A stretch of 64,000 bases of DNA from positions 434,001 through 498,000 of the forward strand of contig BDSL01000001.1 in assembly GCA_003116995.1 (NCBI GenBank), in the 5' to 3' direction. The first letter of the stretch is position 1; every line of letters begins with the position of its first letter. The position numbers were made by a program, and so were the translations under genes. Source of the DNA: Yamagishiella unicocca. Lineage: Eukaryota > Chlorophyta > Chlorophyceae > Chlamydomonadales > Volvocaceae. Under the pieces are notes generated by a model. The model saw only the letters and a list, made by a program, of their open reading frames with translations. It had not been told where the DNA came from and did not search any database. Positions 47,901 to 61,162 of the stretch are shown one piece after another.

Positions 47901-50900
47901 GGGGGCGGGAGGGCCGGGAGGTGAGGATGGGTGCTGCCCGTGAGGCGCCGCACACCAGCCCCGGTTTTAGGGTATTGCGGGAGGTCAAGCCCCATGGCTG
48001 CTACTGCGGCCGCCACCAAGCGTTTGGGCCGGCAGGATGGGGGCCATGACCCGTACCTGGCGGCCGCGTGTACAGCTGCAACCACTGCACTTGAGGCGCG
48101 CCGTCCGAATGTATACGGCCACATGAAGGCGCGTTGCCCCAGCTGGTACGCATCCGCCGTGGCCCCACTCGGAATCCACCGTGGCCCCACTCGGAATCCG
48201 ACGTGGCCCCACTCGGGATCCGCCGGTGTACGGCTGCAGGTGTTCCACATGATCGTGGCGCCCACGGGCCGCGTGTCTCCGGCCAACATTGTGGATAAGG
48301 CCAGCCGCACGGTGTGGGTGGCTGCCAGCCGCTGGAAGGCGCTGCTGACGGGGCCGGCCAGCGGGGTGTTCGACACGTCGCGCAAGGCGTCGCTGCTCAA
48401 GCAGGTGACCGGTCGATCCAAGGGGCACACGGGCGGGGAACAAAGTGGTACGGGGGGACAGGTAACAGGTACGTCTTGGGCTAGGATGCAAACTTTGCGT
48501 TTGTACTTTTGTACGTTGCGTCGATGCGAAACGTGCTGTAACTGTTCTCGGGCGATGCTTACCGACCTGCAGGCCGCCTCCGTCCGTGTTGATGCCACTC
48601 GCGGCAACAGCTCCTTCGGTATGTGCGATGGCGACGCGCTGATGGCCGCGATCATGAATGTCTGGCTGAGCCAGCGCCAGGTGCGGAGGCTGGCGGGGCG
48701 GGGGAGACGTGCGGTTGCGAGGGGGGCGGCAGGGGGCCAGGGAGGCGGTCCAGGGAGGGGACGGGCGACTGAAGTGGACAGCAATGGCCCGAGCGAGGGG
48801 TTCTGAGGAAAGAGCAGCAACAGCTTGTCACGCTTGCGCACCAGGCAATGAGCATGGTGGATGGCGGGTGAGTGATACATGGCCTCTTGGATGGGGGGGC
48901 GGTTTCCGTCTCGTCGATAGACACGTCAGCTGTGGGCTTACCTCCTCGGTTGCACCCATCCCATCCCCCGCTGCTGCTGCCTCTGCCGGCATGCAGGCGG
49001 CCATGAACGACCTGGCTTCAGCCTGGTCGGCGGTAGAGCCCGTCGGGGGCGGCGTGCTGGCCGTACACATCAACGTGGATCAGCTCACCAGAATTGCAGG
49101 TGGGAATGGGAGCAGTGGGAGGAAGTGCACGAGGGGAGGCTTGAGGCGAAGCGGAAGGGCCGGCTCAGTCCGCCGACTGTCGGGTTGCGTAGCGCACCCT
49201 CAGGACGCACGCCCTTTCCAAACGCGCCGTAGAAGCGATGCCTTTCACATCAATGAAGACACACTTGTCATGCGACGCTTTCCTTTCAACCCAAATCTAA
49301 GACGCATGGGCCATTGCCTCACTTTGATGTCATTGCCGTCTACTTCCTGCCCCTCTCCGGGCGCCCTCCCATCCCGGACGCCCCCCCTCCTATATCGTGT
49401 GACTGGGTCTTCTCTCTCTCCCCCCAGTGTCGGCGCTCGGCAGGGACGTCATACCGCAGGACCGCGCCGCAGTGCAGGAGCTGTACTTCAGCACCGTGCA
49501 GGCGGCCCGCGCCGCACAGGCCGCCGCCCGCATCAAGTGGTCCGGCGTGACAATATCCTCCCTGGGGACTGCGCTGGCGGACGCGGAGCTGCTGCCGCCG
49601 CGGCCCCTCAGCCAGCGCGGCTCCCCCAGCAGCGCGCGCCTCGCCGTCGCCGCAGGCCACGTGATGCGAATCGCGGAATTCGCATTGGAGGAGATGCAGG
49701 GGCAGGCGGCATTCAGGCAGAACAGGAGCTTGGAGGCGCTGGAGGCGAGCGTGGCCAGGCTAAAAGGCGCGCTGCAGATGTGCGGTGGCACGCGGGACGA
49801 GGCCGAAGAGGAGAGGCGCGTGGAGTCGGGCTGGGCGGCGCTTGAGGAGGTGCCGACTGCGCTGCTGGCGGCGCAAGAGGCGTACCGGGGGTTTGAGGCC
49901 GCCTTGACGGAGCAGATGGTCAAGGTGTCGGTGGAGGTGGCGCTGGCCAAGCTCCGATCACACGGCGGCGAGGGGGAAAAGGTGCGTGCGGCTGGACTGC
50001 GGCGAGCGGCAGCTGCCAGCTGCGCCGGCCATGATACGGACACCCTTGCTGCTACCGGAGCCGGCATCTGCATGGCTGCCATGCCTGCGCGCATCCTGAG
50101 GCCGAGCCAAAGCACAGGGGAGGGGACCCCGATGCCTGGACCACAAGCCACAGACCTTTCGCTACCCTCCTCCGTTCTCTCCAACCCGCAAACACGGTCC
50201 TGACGCTCGCCCGTCACCTGATGCCTCCCCACCTGCCTGCCTGCCTGCCGCCTCCCCGACTTCCGAACTTGTGCACCAAACGTGTCCAAATCGGCTTTAT
50301 TATTCAGTGCCGACCCACGGGTTTCCCTCTCGTACCCCACTTCCGCCTCCCCCACTTCCGCCTCCCCCGAGCAGGGCGGCGATGGGCGCCCAGGCTCCGG
50401 ACGGCGGCTGAGCACCCTACGCAGCCGCCAGAGCCGCAACGGTCACACCTCGCTACTGGGCAACAGCGGCGACGGTGCAGGGTCCAACGACGGCACACCG
50501 ACGCGAGCCACGCAACGTCAGTCCAGCAGCGAAGCCCCGGCTGCGCCTGTGCCGGCGGTGGCGACGCCCGTGTTGCCCCGCACGTCGTCGCGCTTCGGCA
50601 GCGCGCGGCCCGTCAGCGGGCGGCCGCTCAGCGGCGCCTGGCCTCGTGACCTCCGCGCCGCACTGGCCAGCGGCCGTTGGTCTTCCGATGGTGAGGAGGA
50701 GGAGGTGTCGCTGGAGGACCCCACGCCGCCCACCCTGCAGCTGCGCGGCCGGACGAACCGCAAGCTGAACCTCTCCAACCAGGCCACCGCGTCAGGCGCC
50801 GGTTCGCCTCTCGAAGTCGCCATCGCGAAGGCACTGGCCAGCGTCGACGACGTCGACGGCGCCGACGGCGGCGCCGCCGCCGACGGCCCCTCCGTCGGCA

Positions 50901-53900
50901 CGGTGGACAGCTTCCGCAGCGATAGCAGGGACCCCGAGCAGCACGCGCACCGGCTGGCTCACCTACAGGACAAGTACGGCCGGCTGCGCTCTCGCTTCGG
51001 TGAGACCATGCGGGCGATCCAGGCAGCCTACGTCTCGTCCGGGGAGTGCGGCACGGGCCTGCCCTCCCCCGAGGTGATGGCGCAGCTGGGCCCCGCCGCG
51101 AAGCTGCGACTGGTGGCGGAGCTATTGGCGGAGCTACACCAGGAGTGCGAGCAGGGCGTGTGGCCGCAGCTGGACACCACCGTGATTGCCGCCATTGGCG
51201 GGGCGGGGCCGCCCGGTTCCGGAGCTGATGGCACCCCGGGGAGCCGGGACGGCGACCGGCCCACGTCCGCACTGCCTGCGATCCGCGTGACCGTGCGGCC
51301 CACCTCGGCCGCCTCGGGCAGACCCATCTCAGCAGCGGCTGCGGGGCTCGGATCGGAGGCCGGGACGGGGACCAGCTTGGGCGTGGAGAGCAGTCGCGGG
51401 GAGCTGCAGGTGGAGCAGCAGGGGAGCTACGGGGTGCCGCCGGTGGCCGAGGCGCAGGAGGTGGCGGGGCGGCTGCACGCCCACGCGGGGCACGTGGGTC
51501 AGGTGATGGCGGCGGCGGCGCTGGAGACGGCGGCGCTGGCGGCGGCGCTGGACGACCTGTCGGGCTGGCGGTCGCGGGCGAGCAGCGGGGGGCCGCGCCG
51601 GACAATGGCATCGAACACTGGCTTCGTCGACGGCGACGGCCTCGCGTGGGGCAGCCACGGCGGCGGCCGCTCCTCTGACGGCTCCGTGGTGTGGACCACC
51701 TCGCGCACGGGGACTGCAGATGGGCTGACGGTCACCGGAGAGCCGCTGCTCATCGGCCACACCGCCTCGCTGCTGCGTCGCTCCTTCGCCGTCCCGCGGG
51801 TCCCCGGGTCAGTGCCTTCGCTACCGCTGGCGGGGTTGCTGGCCGCCAGGCTGGACCGCCCCAACTCCGCAACCCAGAGCGCCAGCACCTTCGGCACCAG
51901 TACCTACGGCCCGAGTACCGGTATCTACAGCCCCGGCGCCACCTACCCCGGCGAGCACACCGAGGACGTGTTCAGCGCCTCCGCCGCACCCGCCGCTGAG
52001 GCCGTGCCCGCAGACCCATGGGACGCGTTGCCCCACGACGCCGACCCGCGGGACACCGTGTATCTCGACGCGCTGCGCGCGCTGCACCTGGCCGCCGAGG
52101 CGCAGTCGGCGGGTGGCGGCGACGTGGCGCCGCTGGCCTCCGCCGTACACGAGCTGGTGCGGCTGCTGGGGGGCCAGCCGCAGGTCACCGGTGACGGCCG
52201 CGTCATTGAGTTCTTCCCGAGGCGCATACCCACAGGTGGGGTTCGGCGCTGCCAGGCGGGGAGGGTGCGGCTGGACCCCCTGCATGGCCCCTGGATGCCC
52301 TGGTTTGATAGGAGGGAAGCATCTTGAACCTGCATTGTGCGTTGCAGATGGTTGAATACGGCGCGAGGATGCACGTTGGGCTGGGCCAGGGGGACGGTGT
52401 AACGACTGCTAGTACGTTGCGTTGCCGGGGGCCCGCGGGTGCAGGGGAGCTGGGAGGTTACGTCAAGCTGCCAGCTCCCAACCACCGCTCCTCCCCTCCC
52501 GGCCCTGCCCTGCCCTCCCAATCCCGGCTTCATGGCTCAGACTGGCGGCACCCGGTGCTGCGCAGCTCCCTGACTCGGCTCTACATCTACGTGTGCGGCG
52601 GGCTGCTGCAGCAGCACGAGCGCGCGGCGATGCTCCGAGAAGCCTCCGCCGACCTGGCGCAGCGCCACACCGCTCTGGTCCAGGCCGCGGACGAGCTGGA
52701 GGCCAAGGCCGCCGGCCTGCGCGGCCTGCAGGCGTCGCTGGGCGTGCAGCTGGCAACCATGGCGGCTTGGGTGACCCAGGGGTCGGTGCTCATGGACTGC
52801 CTAGCGAAGCTCGACGTCGCGGGTGAGGTGCTCAAGGCGCGCATCTCTGCCGTACAGCCCGCGGACAAGAGCCCTAGGTCTTCATCCCGCGGTACATCGG
52901 TCAAGATGGCCACTCCGCCTTCGCGGGGGCCGTCAATCCGCGGCGCATCGCTGCTGTCGCGGCCCTCATCGATGAAGGGCACGGCGACGCCGCCCCGAGC
53001 GCCGGCAATGAACGAAATGGCGGCAATGGCGGCGGCGGCGGCGGCGGCGGCAGTGGCGGCAGTTGCATTTGTCACTCCGCAGACCGCAGGCGGCGACGGG
53101 GGCGCGGCAGCGAATGTGGCTGGAGGTAGGCTGGCCAAGCCCCCCAGCAGGGTGGTGCTGTTCACGGTGGAGGACTGGGAGGACGTGCAGGAGATGGCGG
53201 CCAGCGTGGCGGCGGGAGTGGAGCGACTGCGGGCAGCCGCGGGGCAACTGGCGGTGCTGGCGCAGGCCGGTGTGCAGGCAGAAACCATAGCTGAGGTGAG
53301 CGCAGCGGGCGGGCGGGGCGTGGGGCCTTGTCGGTGGTATTCGTGAGCAGGGGGGCGGCCGGTGTCGGGGTGTTTGCATAGTGACGAACTGCCGTAAGAA
53401 GGGATCAGCAGCCAGGCGCTAAGGCATCTTCCTCATGCGTGAGGCGTGCAGCGGGTTAGTGCAGATTTGCAGGTGCAGGATGGTTGCCGCGAGTATCTCC
53501 CGCCTCGTGTCCACTGCCGCGAGGTGCACTTGCAGCTGCCTTTCCAGTGGGTAACTCACTCCTTCATGCCGCCCTCACTCCCCGAAACCGCAGGTGTGGG
53601 GGCGCCCAGACTTCTCGCCCCTACACGTCAAGGCCCCCCTCACCGCCCCCCTGCTGCCCAATGGTGACCATATCCTGGCGGTGCACGTACACATGACATC
53701 ACCGCCGCAAGCAGCCACAGCAGGCGTGGCAGCGGGCACCGCACCGGCCGACAGTAGCGAAGCCGCCGTGGCCGGGGCTCTCAAAAACGCAGAGCCTACT
53801 GCCGCTGCGGGTGATCCTACCACTGCGTCCGGTGCTGCAGCCCCTGGGCCCGTCGCTCCGCTTCCGACGCAGCAGCAGCAAATTAAGTTTATCGTGGAGC

Positions 53901-55917
53901 TGCCGGCACCGGGCGCAACGACCGCCCCTGTGCCTGTCCCTGACGGCGCTGCCGCCGCAACCCCGGGCATGGCTGCAAGTGCTCCGGCGAAGCTGCCTGT
54001 AGTCCGCGATATGGCCGTGAACGACAGCGAGAGCAACCTGGGCAGTGACAGCGATGCTGACGTCAGAAGCCCGCCGCGGAGCCTCAGCGCCAAGGCGGAG
54101 AGGTTCGTCGTCGACGACCCGCCGGGCGGCCTCCCGCAGTACCCCAATGCGGAGACGCCTGCGGCCAGCCCCGAGGCCAGCAGCGCCGTGCTGCCGTCGG
54201 CGGCTGCAGCGCCGGGCTATTCGCTGCAGATGGCGCTCAGGCGGGCGCACGTGGTGAGGGTCGTGGGACCGTGGGTTGTGGGCTTGTGCACTTTGCGCCT
54301 ATTTGTACGGAGCAGAGAGGTCGAATCGGGCGGATGGGTGGCTGCCAGTAATTGTCACTGTCGCAGCTTTCGGTACGTCCCCGGCGGGATTGCAACCAGA
54401 ACATCTTAGCAAGCCCTGGCTGCCGGCGCTCAACCCCTTTCCACATACCCTTTTTCTGCGGCTTGCATCCTCTTCCCTGCCTCCATTACAGGTTTCAGGC
54501 AACAGCGATGCGGACCCCAACGCCCTGCCCCCCGGCGAGGCGCTCGTGCAGCTCAGCAGCGCCCTGCTGCGCCGCTCATCCATGTGTGCCATGCGCAGCC
54601 GCCGCGTGGGCGGTGGCCCTAGGCGAGTAGGCGGCCGGTCCATGTCCCCCGCCGCGGCGGCGGACGGGCTGGGCCCAGCGCCCACGTACTACCAGCGGCG
54701 GCCGATGACGGCGCGCGCCTTCGTGGAGGGAGTCATGACACAGGCGCGGGCGGACCAGCTGGAGAGACTGTACGGGTGCGTGTGCAGGGGCGAGCGGCGT
54801 ATAGCGTGTGGAGCGACCGGCAACGGCAGGGGTTTAACTTAGCTTGTATTGTTTCGGTGCATGCGAGCCTGACACACGCTGCTTGACCGTGCGGCGCTGC
54901 TCGGTGCGGGGCCTACGCGCTTGGGAGTGTTTGTGTCGCGTACCCGCGCACCGATGGCTGGGCCCGCATGACGTGTAAAGCTGCCCAGATGAAGCAGGCG
55001 GGCATATTGGGAAGATTTGGGTTGGGTGTTGTCGCATGGCGTAGGTGCGTGTGTGTTCAGAGGGTTCTTTGCCAAGTTTCTGGCACGTTCTGCACCTCCT
55101 CCTCCGCCGCCAGGTCTGCTGGTCCCATGCCTCGCGGCGGCCTGCCGGAGGTGGACGGCCTGGCCCGCATTGACCACCACGAGGCGGCCCTGCTGGAGCA
55201 GCGCGCCCTCCAAATCGCCGGCCCGCAGCCCCAGCCCACGACCGCCCTAGAGGCGTTGCTGTGGCAGAACAGAGAGGAGGCGGCTGCCGCTGGCGCGGCG
55301 GCAGCCAGTGCCGTCGCCGATGCCGTATCAGCTGCCGCCACGGCGGCGACAGCGGGGGCGGGCTTTCCCCGCCGCGCCGTCTCCCCCCCTCGCCAGCGCT
55401 TCCCGCTGCGTGCTCGCGCCGAGAGCCCCGCACCGGGGCGTCTGACGGCAGGCATCTCCGGCACCAAGCTTGCAACGCTGTCGTCCATGGCGGCTGCCAC
55501 TGGCGCTGACGCTGGTGATTCGCCTCTGGCTGCTCCAAGCGCCCACCTGGGCTACTACCCCGGGATGCAGGTGAGGCCACGCATACACACGGCTGCGCAT
55601 GTCAGCAGGCAGGCGGGGCCTGCATACACGACGACAAGTTACGAATAGCCGTGTAAAGGCTGCTGCGCATGGCGTATTCAATATCTCTTCTGCCGCCTAT
55701 CGCACGTAACAGCCCCGCAGTAGGTGCGAACCGCAACGGCAAAACATGTGTTTGAGCATAACGCCATGTGCCCGTCCTCCGTACCTCCCCTGGGCAGGTT
55801 AATTCTACCGGACGATTAACGGACTGGAGGCTTCCGCTGCTGGTGTCCTTCCCGGCGCAGCCGGGGCTGCACCGGAACGAGCCAGCTGGGAGCGGAGCCC
55901 CACAGCAGCCGCAGTGA
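41941..55917 (+). CDS. Unrecognised 24-exon protein of about 2,442 residues
   Basis: Exons: 41941-42021, 42207-42577, 43287-43605, 43902-44018, 44256-44375, 44665-44783, 45087-45188, 45284-45480, 45732-45793, 46239-46386, 46613-46818, 47160-47347, 47586-47739, 48240-48404, 48573-48680, 48997-49099, 49428-49981, 50375-52235, 52541-53295, 53473-53550, 53594-54253, 54492-54775, 55114-55570, 55798-55917 (7,329 nt, all phases match). It starts MRSQASGSPD and ends at TGA. Helical, coiled-coil-like parts are in exons 5, 6, 8 and 19. Exons 10-17 look globular and helical ('LPLTDWLLTLREND', 'LHLFVYKHILNE'). There is an acidic run (DDDDEEEEED) near the end of exon 11. Exon 18 is a long Ser/Gly/Ala-rich linker with helices, and exon 19 contains an Ala run. 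I do not recognise the family. A structural or ciliary role would be a guess. The intron after exon 13 needs a GC donor. The first exon is the least certain. Confidence 0.68.
47740..47935 (+). repeat. G-rich purine tract at the start of a GC-AG intron
   Basis: After GAG at 47739 the intron begins GCAAGC and runs for ~190 nt with many runs of four to six G on the plus strand. It could form G-quadruplexes or R-loops when transcribed. Confidence 0.6.
48151..48223. repeat. 22-bp tandem repeat in an intron
   Basis: Three copies of a 22-bp unit containing GTGGCCCCACTCGGAATCC sit just upstream of the acceptor at 48239. Confidence 0.75.
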
Positions 55918-56210
55918 CTGTTGTAGACTGCCAGCGTAGCAATTGCAGTACGATGCAAACGCGCACTCCTTGCCTGCCTTCCGATCGTAATATTGCATCC
56001 ACTCCCTCAGCCATCGCCTTGGGGCTGCCATTGAAAGGGGTTCTTACCCGCATGTCCGAGCGTCAGAGGCGGCAAGGGGCACCCCGCTAATCGCTTCATT
56101 CCTCCACCCTTCTGGGGCAGTACTGGGCGGTGGCGGTAGTCCCGTTGGTGTTTTCTATTCCGCCACTACACCCATAAGCAACCAAAGCAGGCTATTTATA
56201 CCAGTACATG
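51633..56210 (+). repeat. Segmental duplication, copy 1
   Basis: This segment runs from the middle of exon 18 of the giant gene to 293 bp past its stop. It recurs, introns included, at 57143-61162. Identity is high by eye across exons and introns alike. Copy 1 keeps the complete reading frame, so it is taken as the parent. Confidence 0.92.
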
Positions 56211-57142
56211 GGACACCGATGCCCAAGCAGGTGAACACATGCATATGATTAGGTTGCATGTTTGGAGCCATGCATGTACGGAAACAAACTTCAGGTCGCG
56301 CGTGCGATGGTGTCCTATCTTTTTGAGGTCAAGGTCAGTTGGCGCGCCCGCCGGAAGTGATGGGGAGGGCTTTGCCGCTGGGCTTGTGCCTCTGAGAGTG
56401 CATGTCCTTGTGCAGGGCCTTTCCATCCATTGACCGTCCGTTGACCGTACGGTAGGCAGATGCAAGTCCAGCGACGGGTCCGCGTTCGTACACAGCAACG
56501 ACGATTGACCTACGGTACATACCCTGACGGTAAGAGTTGACGCATTAGACGGCGGCGGAGGTTGCCAGGGCAGCGTTAAGTGCCCGTCTTTGTGACGCGG
56601 TAGGCCATGGAACTGATGTTTGAGCGTGGGCCGTTCTCGGCGGCAGTGAGACATCTGCGTAGTACCATACCTTGGGCAATTGCTGACGTAGGTGAATGGA
56701 TTTTTGCATTGTGTTGTATGTCGGGCGCTTTGTGCCTAGTTGCTCGTGTTTAGTGCCCAGTGCTCGGTGCGCTGACCAGCGTGCCAGTACGTGTTGTTTG
56801 GTTATAAAAAAACGTGTGATGGGTACCCTGGATAGTGTCCGGTTGCACCAAACGCTGCTGTGCGGATTTAACACGACGAAAGGATGGACCGATTCTGCTC
56901 AGGCTCACATACGCCGGCAGCCCAGGGGACAGGAGTTGATTGGCTTGCCGTAGTTAGCGGTCGGGGTGAGAGCGCTTTGCAGGGGCCGCTTCCTGGTGTG
57001 ACGGACGGTGGTGATGAGTTGTTATCTGTAAAGCTTCAAGGCATTGTCACGTATGTATATGGTTCAGTTTTAGGCATGCTACGAGGCTATGTCATACAAC
57101 GGCCCCATTTCACAATTTGTTAGCGTCTCGAACAGCACACGT
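55918..57142. other. Giant-gene 3' flank and unique spacer between duplication copies
   Basis: Up to 56210 the sequence is shared with copy 2. The rest to 57142 is unique, without a supported exon. The only clear TGTAA, at 57027-57031, is 1.1 kb after the stop and so a doubtful poly(A) signal. Confidence 0.5.
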
Positions 57143-60100
57143 GCGACGGCCTCGCGTGGGGCAGCCACGGCGGTGGCCGCTCCTCTGACGGCTCCGTGGT
57201 GTGGACCACCTCGCGCACGGGGACTGCAGATGGGCTGACGGTCACTGGGGAGCCGCTGCTCATCGGCCACACCGCCTCGCTGCTGCGTCGCTCCTTCGCC
57301 GTCCCGCGGGTCCCCGGGTCAGTGCCTTCGCTACCGCTGGCGGGGTTGCTGGCCGCCAGGCTGGACCGCCCCAACTCCGCAACCCAGAGCGCCAGCACCT
57401 TCGGCACCAGTACCTACGGCCCGAGTACCGGTATCTACAGCCCCGGCGCCACCTACCCCGGCGAGCACACCGAGGACGTGTTCAGCGCCTCCGCCGCACC
57501 CGCCGCTGAGGCCGTGCCCGCAGACCCATGGGACGCGTTGCCCCACGACGCCGACCCGCGGGACACCGTGTATCTCGACGCGCTGCGCGCGCTGCACCTG
57601 GCCGCCGAGGCGCAGTCGGCGGGTGGCGGCGACGTGGCGCCGCTGGCCTCCGCCGTACACGAGCTGGTGCGGCTGCTGGGCGGGCAGCCGCAGGTCACCG
57701 GTGACGGCCGCGTCATTGAGTTCTTCCCGAGGCGCATACCCACAGGTGGGGCTAGGCGCTGCCAGGCGGGGAGGGTGCGGCTGGACCCCCTGCATGGCCC
57801 CTGGATGCCCTGGTTTGATAGGAGGGAAGCATCTTGAACCTGCATTGTGCGTTGCAGATGGTTGAATACGGCGCGAGGATGCACGTTGGGCTGGGCCAGG
57901 GGGACGGTGTAACGACTGCTAGTACGTTGCGTTGCCGGGGGCCCGCGGGTGCAGGGGAGCTGGGAGGTTACGTCAAGCTGCCAGCTCCCAACCACCGCTC
58001 CTCCCCTCCCGGCCCTGCCCTGCCCTCCCAATCCCGGCTTCATGGCTCAGACTGGCGGCACCCGGTGCTGCGCAGCTCCCTGACTCGGCTCTACATCTAC
58101 GTGTGCGGCGGGCTGCTGCAGCAGCACGAGCGCGCGGCGATGCTCCGAGAAGCCTCCGCCGACCTGGCGCAGCGCCACACCGCTCTGGTCCAGGCCGCGG
58201 ACGAGCTGGAGGCCAAGGCCGCCGGCCTGCGTGGCCTGCAGGCGTCGCTGGGCGTGCAGCTGGCAACCATGGCGGCTTGGGTGACCCAGGGGTCGGTGCT
58301 CATGGACTGCCTAGCGAAGCTCGACGTCGCGGGTGAGGTGCTCAAGGCGCGCATCTCTGCCGTACAGCCCGCGGACAAGAGCCCTAGGTCTTCATCCCGC
58401 GGTACATCGGTCAAGATGGCCACTCCGCCTTCGCGGGGGCCGTCGATCCGCGGCGCATCGCTGCTGTCGCGGCCCTCATCGATGAAGGGCACGGCGACGC
58501 CGCCCCGGGCGCCGGCAATGAATGAAATGGCGGCAATGGCGGCGGCGGCGGCGGCGGCGGCAGTGGCGGCAGTTGCATTTGTCACTCCGCAGACCGCAGG
58601 GACCGACGGGGGCGCGGCAGCGAATGTGGCTGGAGGTAGGCTGGCCAAGCCCCCCAGCAGGGTGGTGCTGTTCACGGTGGAGGACTGGGAGGACGTGCAG
58701 GAGATGGCGGCCAGCGTGGCGGCGGGAGTGGAGCGACTGCGGGCAGCCGCGGGGCAACTGGCGGTGCTGGCGCAGGCCGGTGTGCAGGGCTGAGGTGAGC
58801 GCAGCGGGCGGGCGGGGGGTGGGGCCTTGTCGGTGGTATTCGTGAGCAGGGGGGCGGCCGGTGTCGGGGTGTTTGCATAGTGACGAACTGCCGTAAGAAG
58901 GGATCAGCAGCCAGGCGCTTAAGGCATCTTCCTCATGCGTGAGGCGTGCGCGATATGGCCGTGAACGACAGCGAGAGCAACCTGGGCAGTGACAGCGATG
59001 CTGACGTCAGAAGCCCGCCGCGGAGCCTCAGCGCCAAGGCGGAGAGGTTCGTCGTCGACGACCCGCCGGGCGGCCTCCCGCAGTACCCCAATGCGGAGAC
59101 GCCTGCGGCCAGCCCCGAGGCCAGCAGCGCCGTGCTGCCGTCGGCGGCTGCAGCGCCGGGCTATTCGCTGCAGATGGCGCTCAGGCGGGCGCACGTGGTG
59201 AGGGTCGTGGGACCGTGGGTTGTGGGCTTGTGCACTTTGCGCCTATTTGTACGGGGTAGAGAGATCGCATCCGGCGGGTGGGGCTGTCAGTAATTGTCAT
59301 TGTCGCAGCTTTCGGTACGTCCCCGGCGGGATTGCAACCAGAATATCTTAGCGGGCCCTGGTTGCCGGCGCTCAACCCCTTCCCACACACCCTTCCCACA
59401 CACCCTTTTTCTGCGGCTTGCATTCTCCTCCCTGCCTCCGTTGCAGGTTTCAGGCAACAGCGATGCGGACCCCAACGCCCTGCCCCCCGGCGAGGCGCTC
59501 GTGCAGCTCAGCAGCGCCCTGCTGCGCCGCTCATCCATGTCCGCCATGCGCAGCCGCCGCGTGGGCGGTGGCCCTGGGAGAGTGGGCGGCCGGTCCGTGT
59601 CCATGTCCCCCGCCCCGGCGGCGGACGGGCTGGGCCCAGCGCCCAAGCACTACCAGCGGCGGCCGATGATGGCGCGCGCCTTCGTGGAGGGAGTCATGAC
59701 GCAGGCGCGGGCGGACCAGCTGGAGAGACTGTACGGGTGCGTGTGCAGGCGTGAGCGGCGTATGGCGTGTGGAGCGGCCGGCAACGGCAGGGGTTTAACT
59801 TAGCTTAAATTGTTTCGGTGCATGCGAGCCTGACACACGCTGCTTGACCCTGTGCTGCTGCTCGATGCGGGACTTACGCGCTTGGGAGTGTTTGCGTTGC
59901 GTACCCGCGCACCACTGGCTGAACTCGCAGCATGACGTGTAAAGCTGCCCAGGTGGAGCAGGCGGGCATATTGGAAGGTTTCGGTGGGTGCTGTCGCAAG
60001 GCGTAGGTGCGCGTGTTTTCAGAGAATTTGATGTCAAGTTTCTGGCACGTCCGAGCGACACCTCCTCCTCCGCCAGGTCTGCTGGTCCCATGCCTCGCGG

Positions 60101-61162
60101 CGGCCTGCCGGAGGTGGGCGGCCTGGCCCGCATTGACCACCACGAGGCGGCCCTGCTGGAGCAGCGCGCCCTCCAAATCGCCGGCCCGCAGCCCCAGCCC
60201 ACGACCGCCCTAGAGGCGTTGCTGTGGCAGAACAGAGAGGAGGCGGCTGCCGCTGGCGCGGCCGCAGCCAGTGCCGTCGCCGATGCCGTATCAGCTGCCG
60301 CTACGGCGGCGGCAGCGGGGGCGGACTTCCCCCGCCGCGTCGTCTCCCCCCCTCGCCAGCGCTTCCCGCTGCGTGCTCGCGCCGAGAGCCCCGCACCGGG
60401 GCGTCTGACGGCAGGCATCTCGGGCACCAAGCTTGCAACGCTGTCGTCCATGGCGGCTGCCACCGGCGCTGACGCTGGTAACTCGCCTCTGGCTGCTCCA
60501 AGCGCCCACCTGGGCTACTACCCCGGGATGCAGGTGAGCGCACACAAGCGCACACACGGCTGCGCATGTCAGCAGGCAGGTGCCTACAAATGGCCGTGTA
60601 AAGACTGCTGCGCATGGCGCGTTAAATATCTCTTCTGCCGTCTATCGCACGTTAAGGCCCCGCAGTAGGTGCGAACCGCAACGGCAAAACATGTGTTTGA
60701 GCATAACGCCATGTGCCCGTCCTCCGTACCTCCCCTGGGCAGGTTAATTCTACCGGTCGATTAACGGACTGGAGGCTTCCGCTGCTGGTGTCCTTCCCGG
60801 CGCAGCCGGGGCTACACCGGAACGAGCCAGCTGAGGGCGGAGCCCCCCAGCAGCCGCAGTGACTGTCGTAAACTGCCAGCGTAGCAATTGCAGTACAATG
60901 CAAACGCGCACTCCTTGCCTGCATCCCGCTCGTAATGTTTCATCCACTCTCTCAGCCATCGCCTTGGGGGTGCCATTAAAAGGGGTTCTTACCCACATGC
61001 CCGAGCGTCAGAAGCGGCATGGGGCATCCCGCTAATCGCTTCATTCTTCCACCCTTCTGGGAAGTGCTCGATGGTGGCGGTAGTCACGTTGGGTGTTTCT
61101 AGTCCGCCACTACACCCATAAGCCATCCCCACTACAACTAAAGCAGGCTATGTCAGTACATG
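57143..61162 (+). pseudogene. Truncated, deleted duplicate of the 3' part of the 41941-55917 gene
   Basis: The copy starts abruptly inside the exon-18 equivalent (no start codon or promoter of the parent) and keeps introns, so it is a DNA duplication and not a retrocopy. An 11-nt deletion at about 58789 shifts the frame at the end of the exon-19 equivalent, giving an early stop (frame ends 58793). A deletion of ~570 bp, joined near 58949, removes the exon-20 equivalent and the first ~415 nt of exon 21 with its acceptor. Downstream exons 59447-59736 (6 nt longer in frame), 60077-60533 and 60743-60862 are open and spliceable. A short product from the 3' part cannot be excluded, but the simplest reading is a recent pseudogene. 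Confidence 0.85.

Noticed and set aside
57143..61162. Second copy as a retrotransposed pseudogene
   Set aside because: All introns of the copied region are present at high similarity, so it is a DNA-level duplication.
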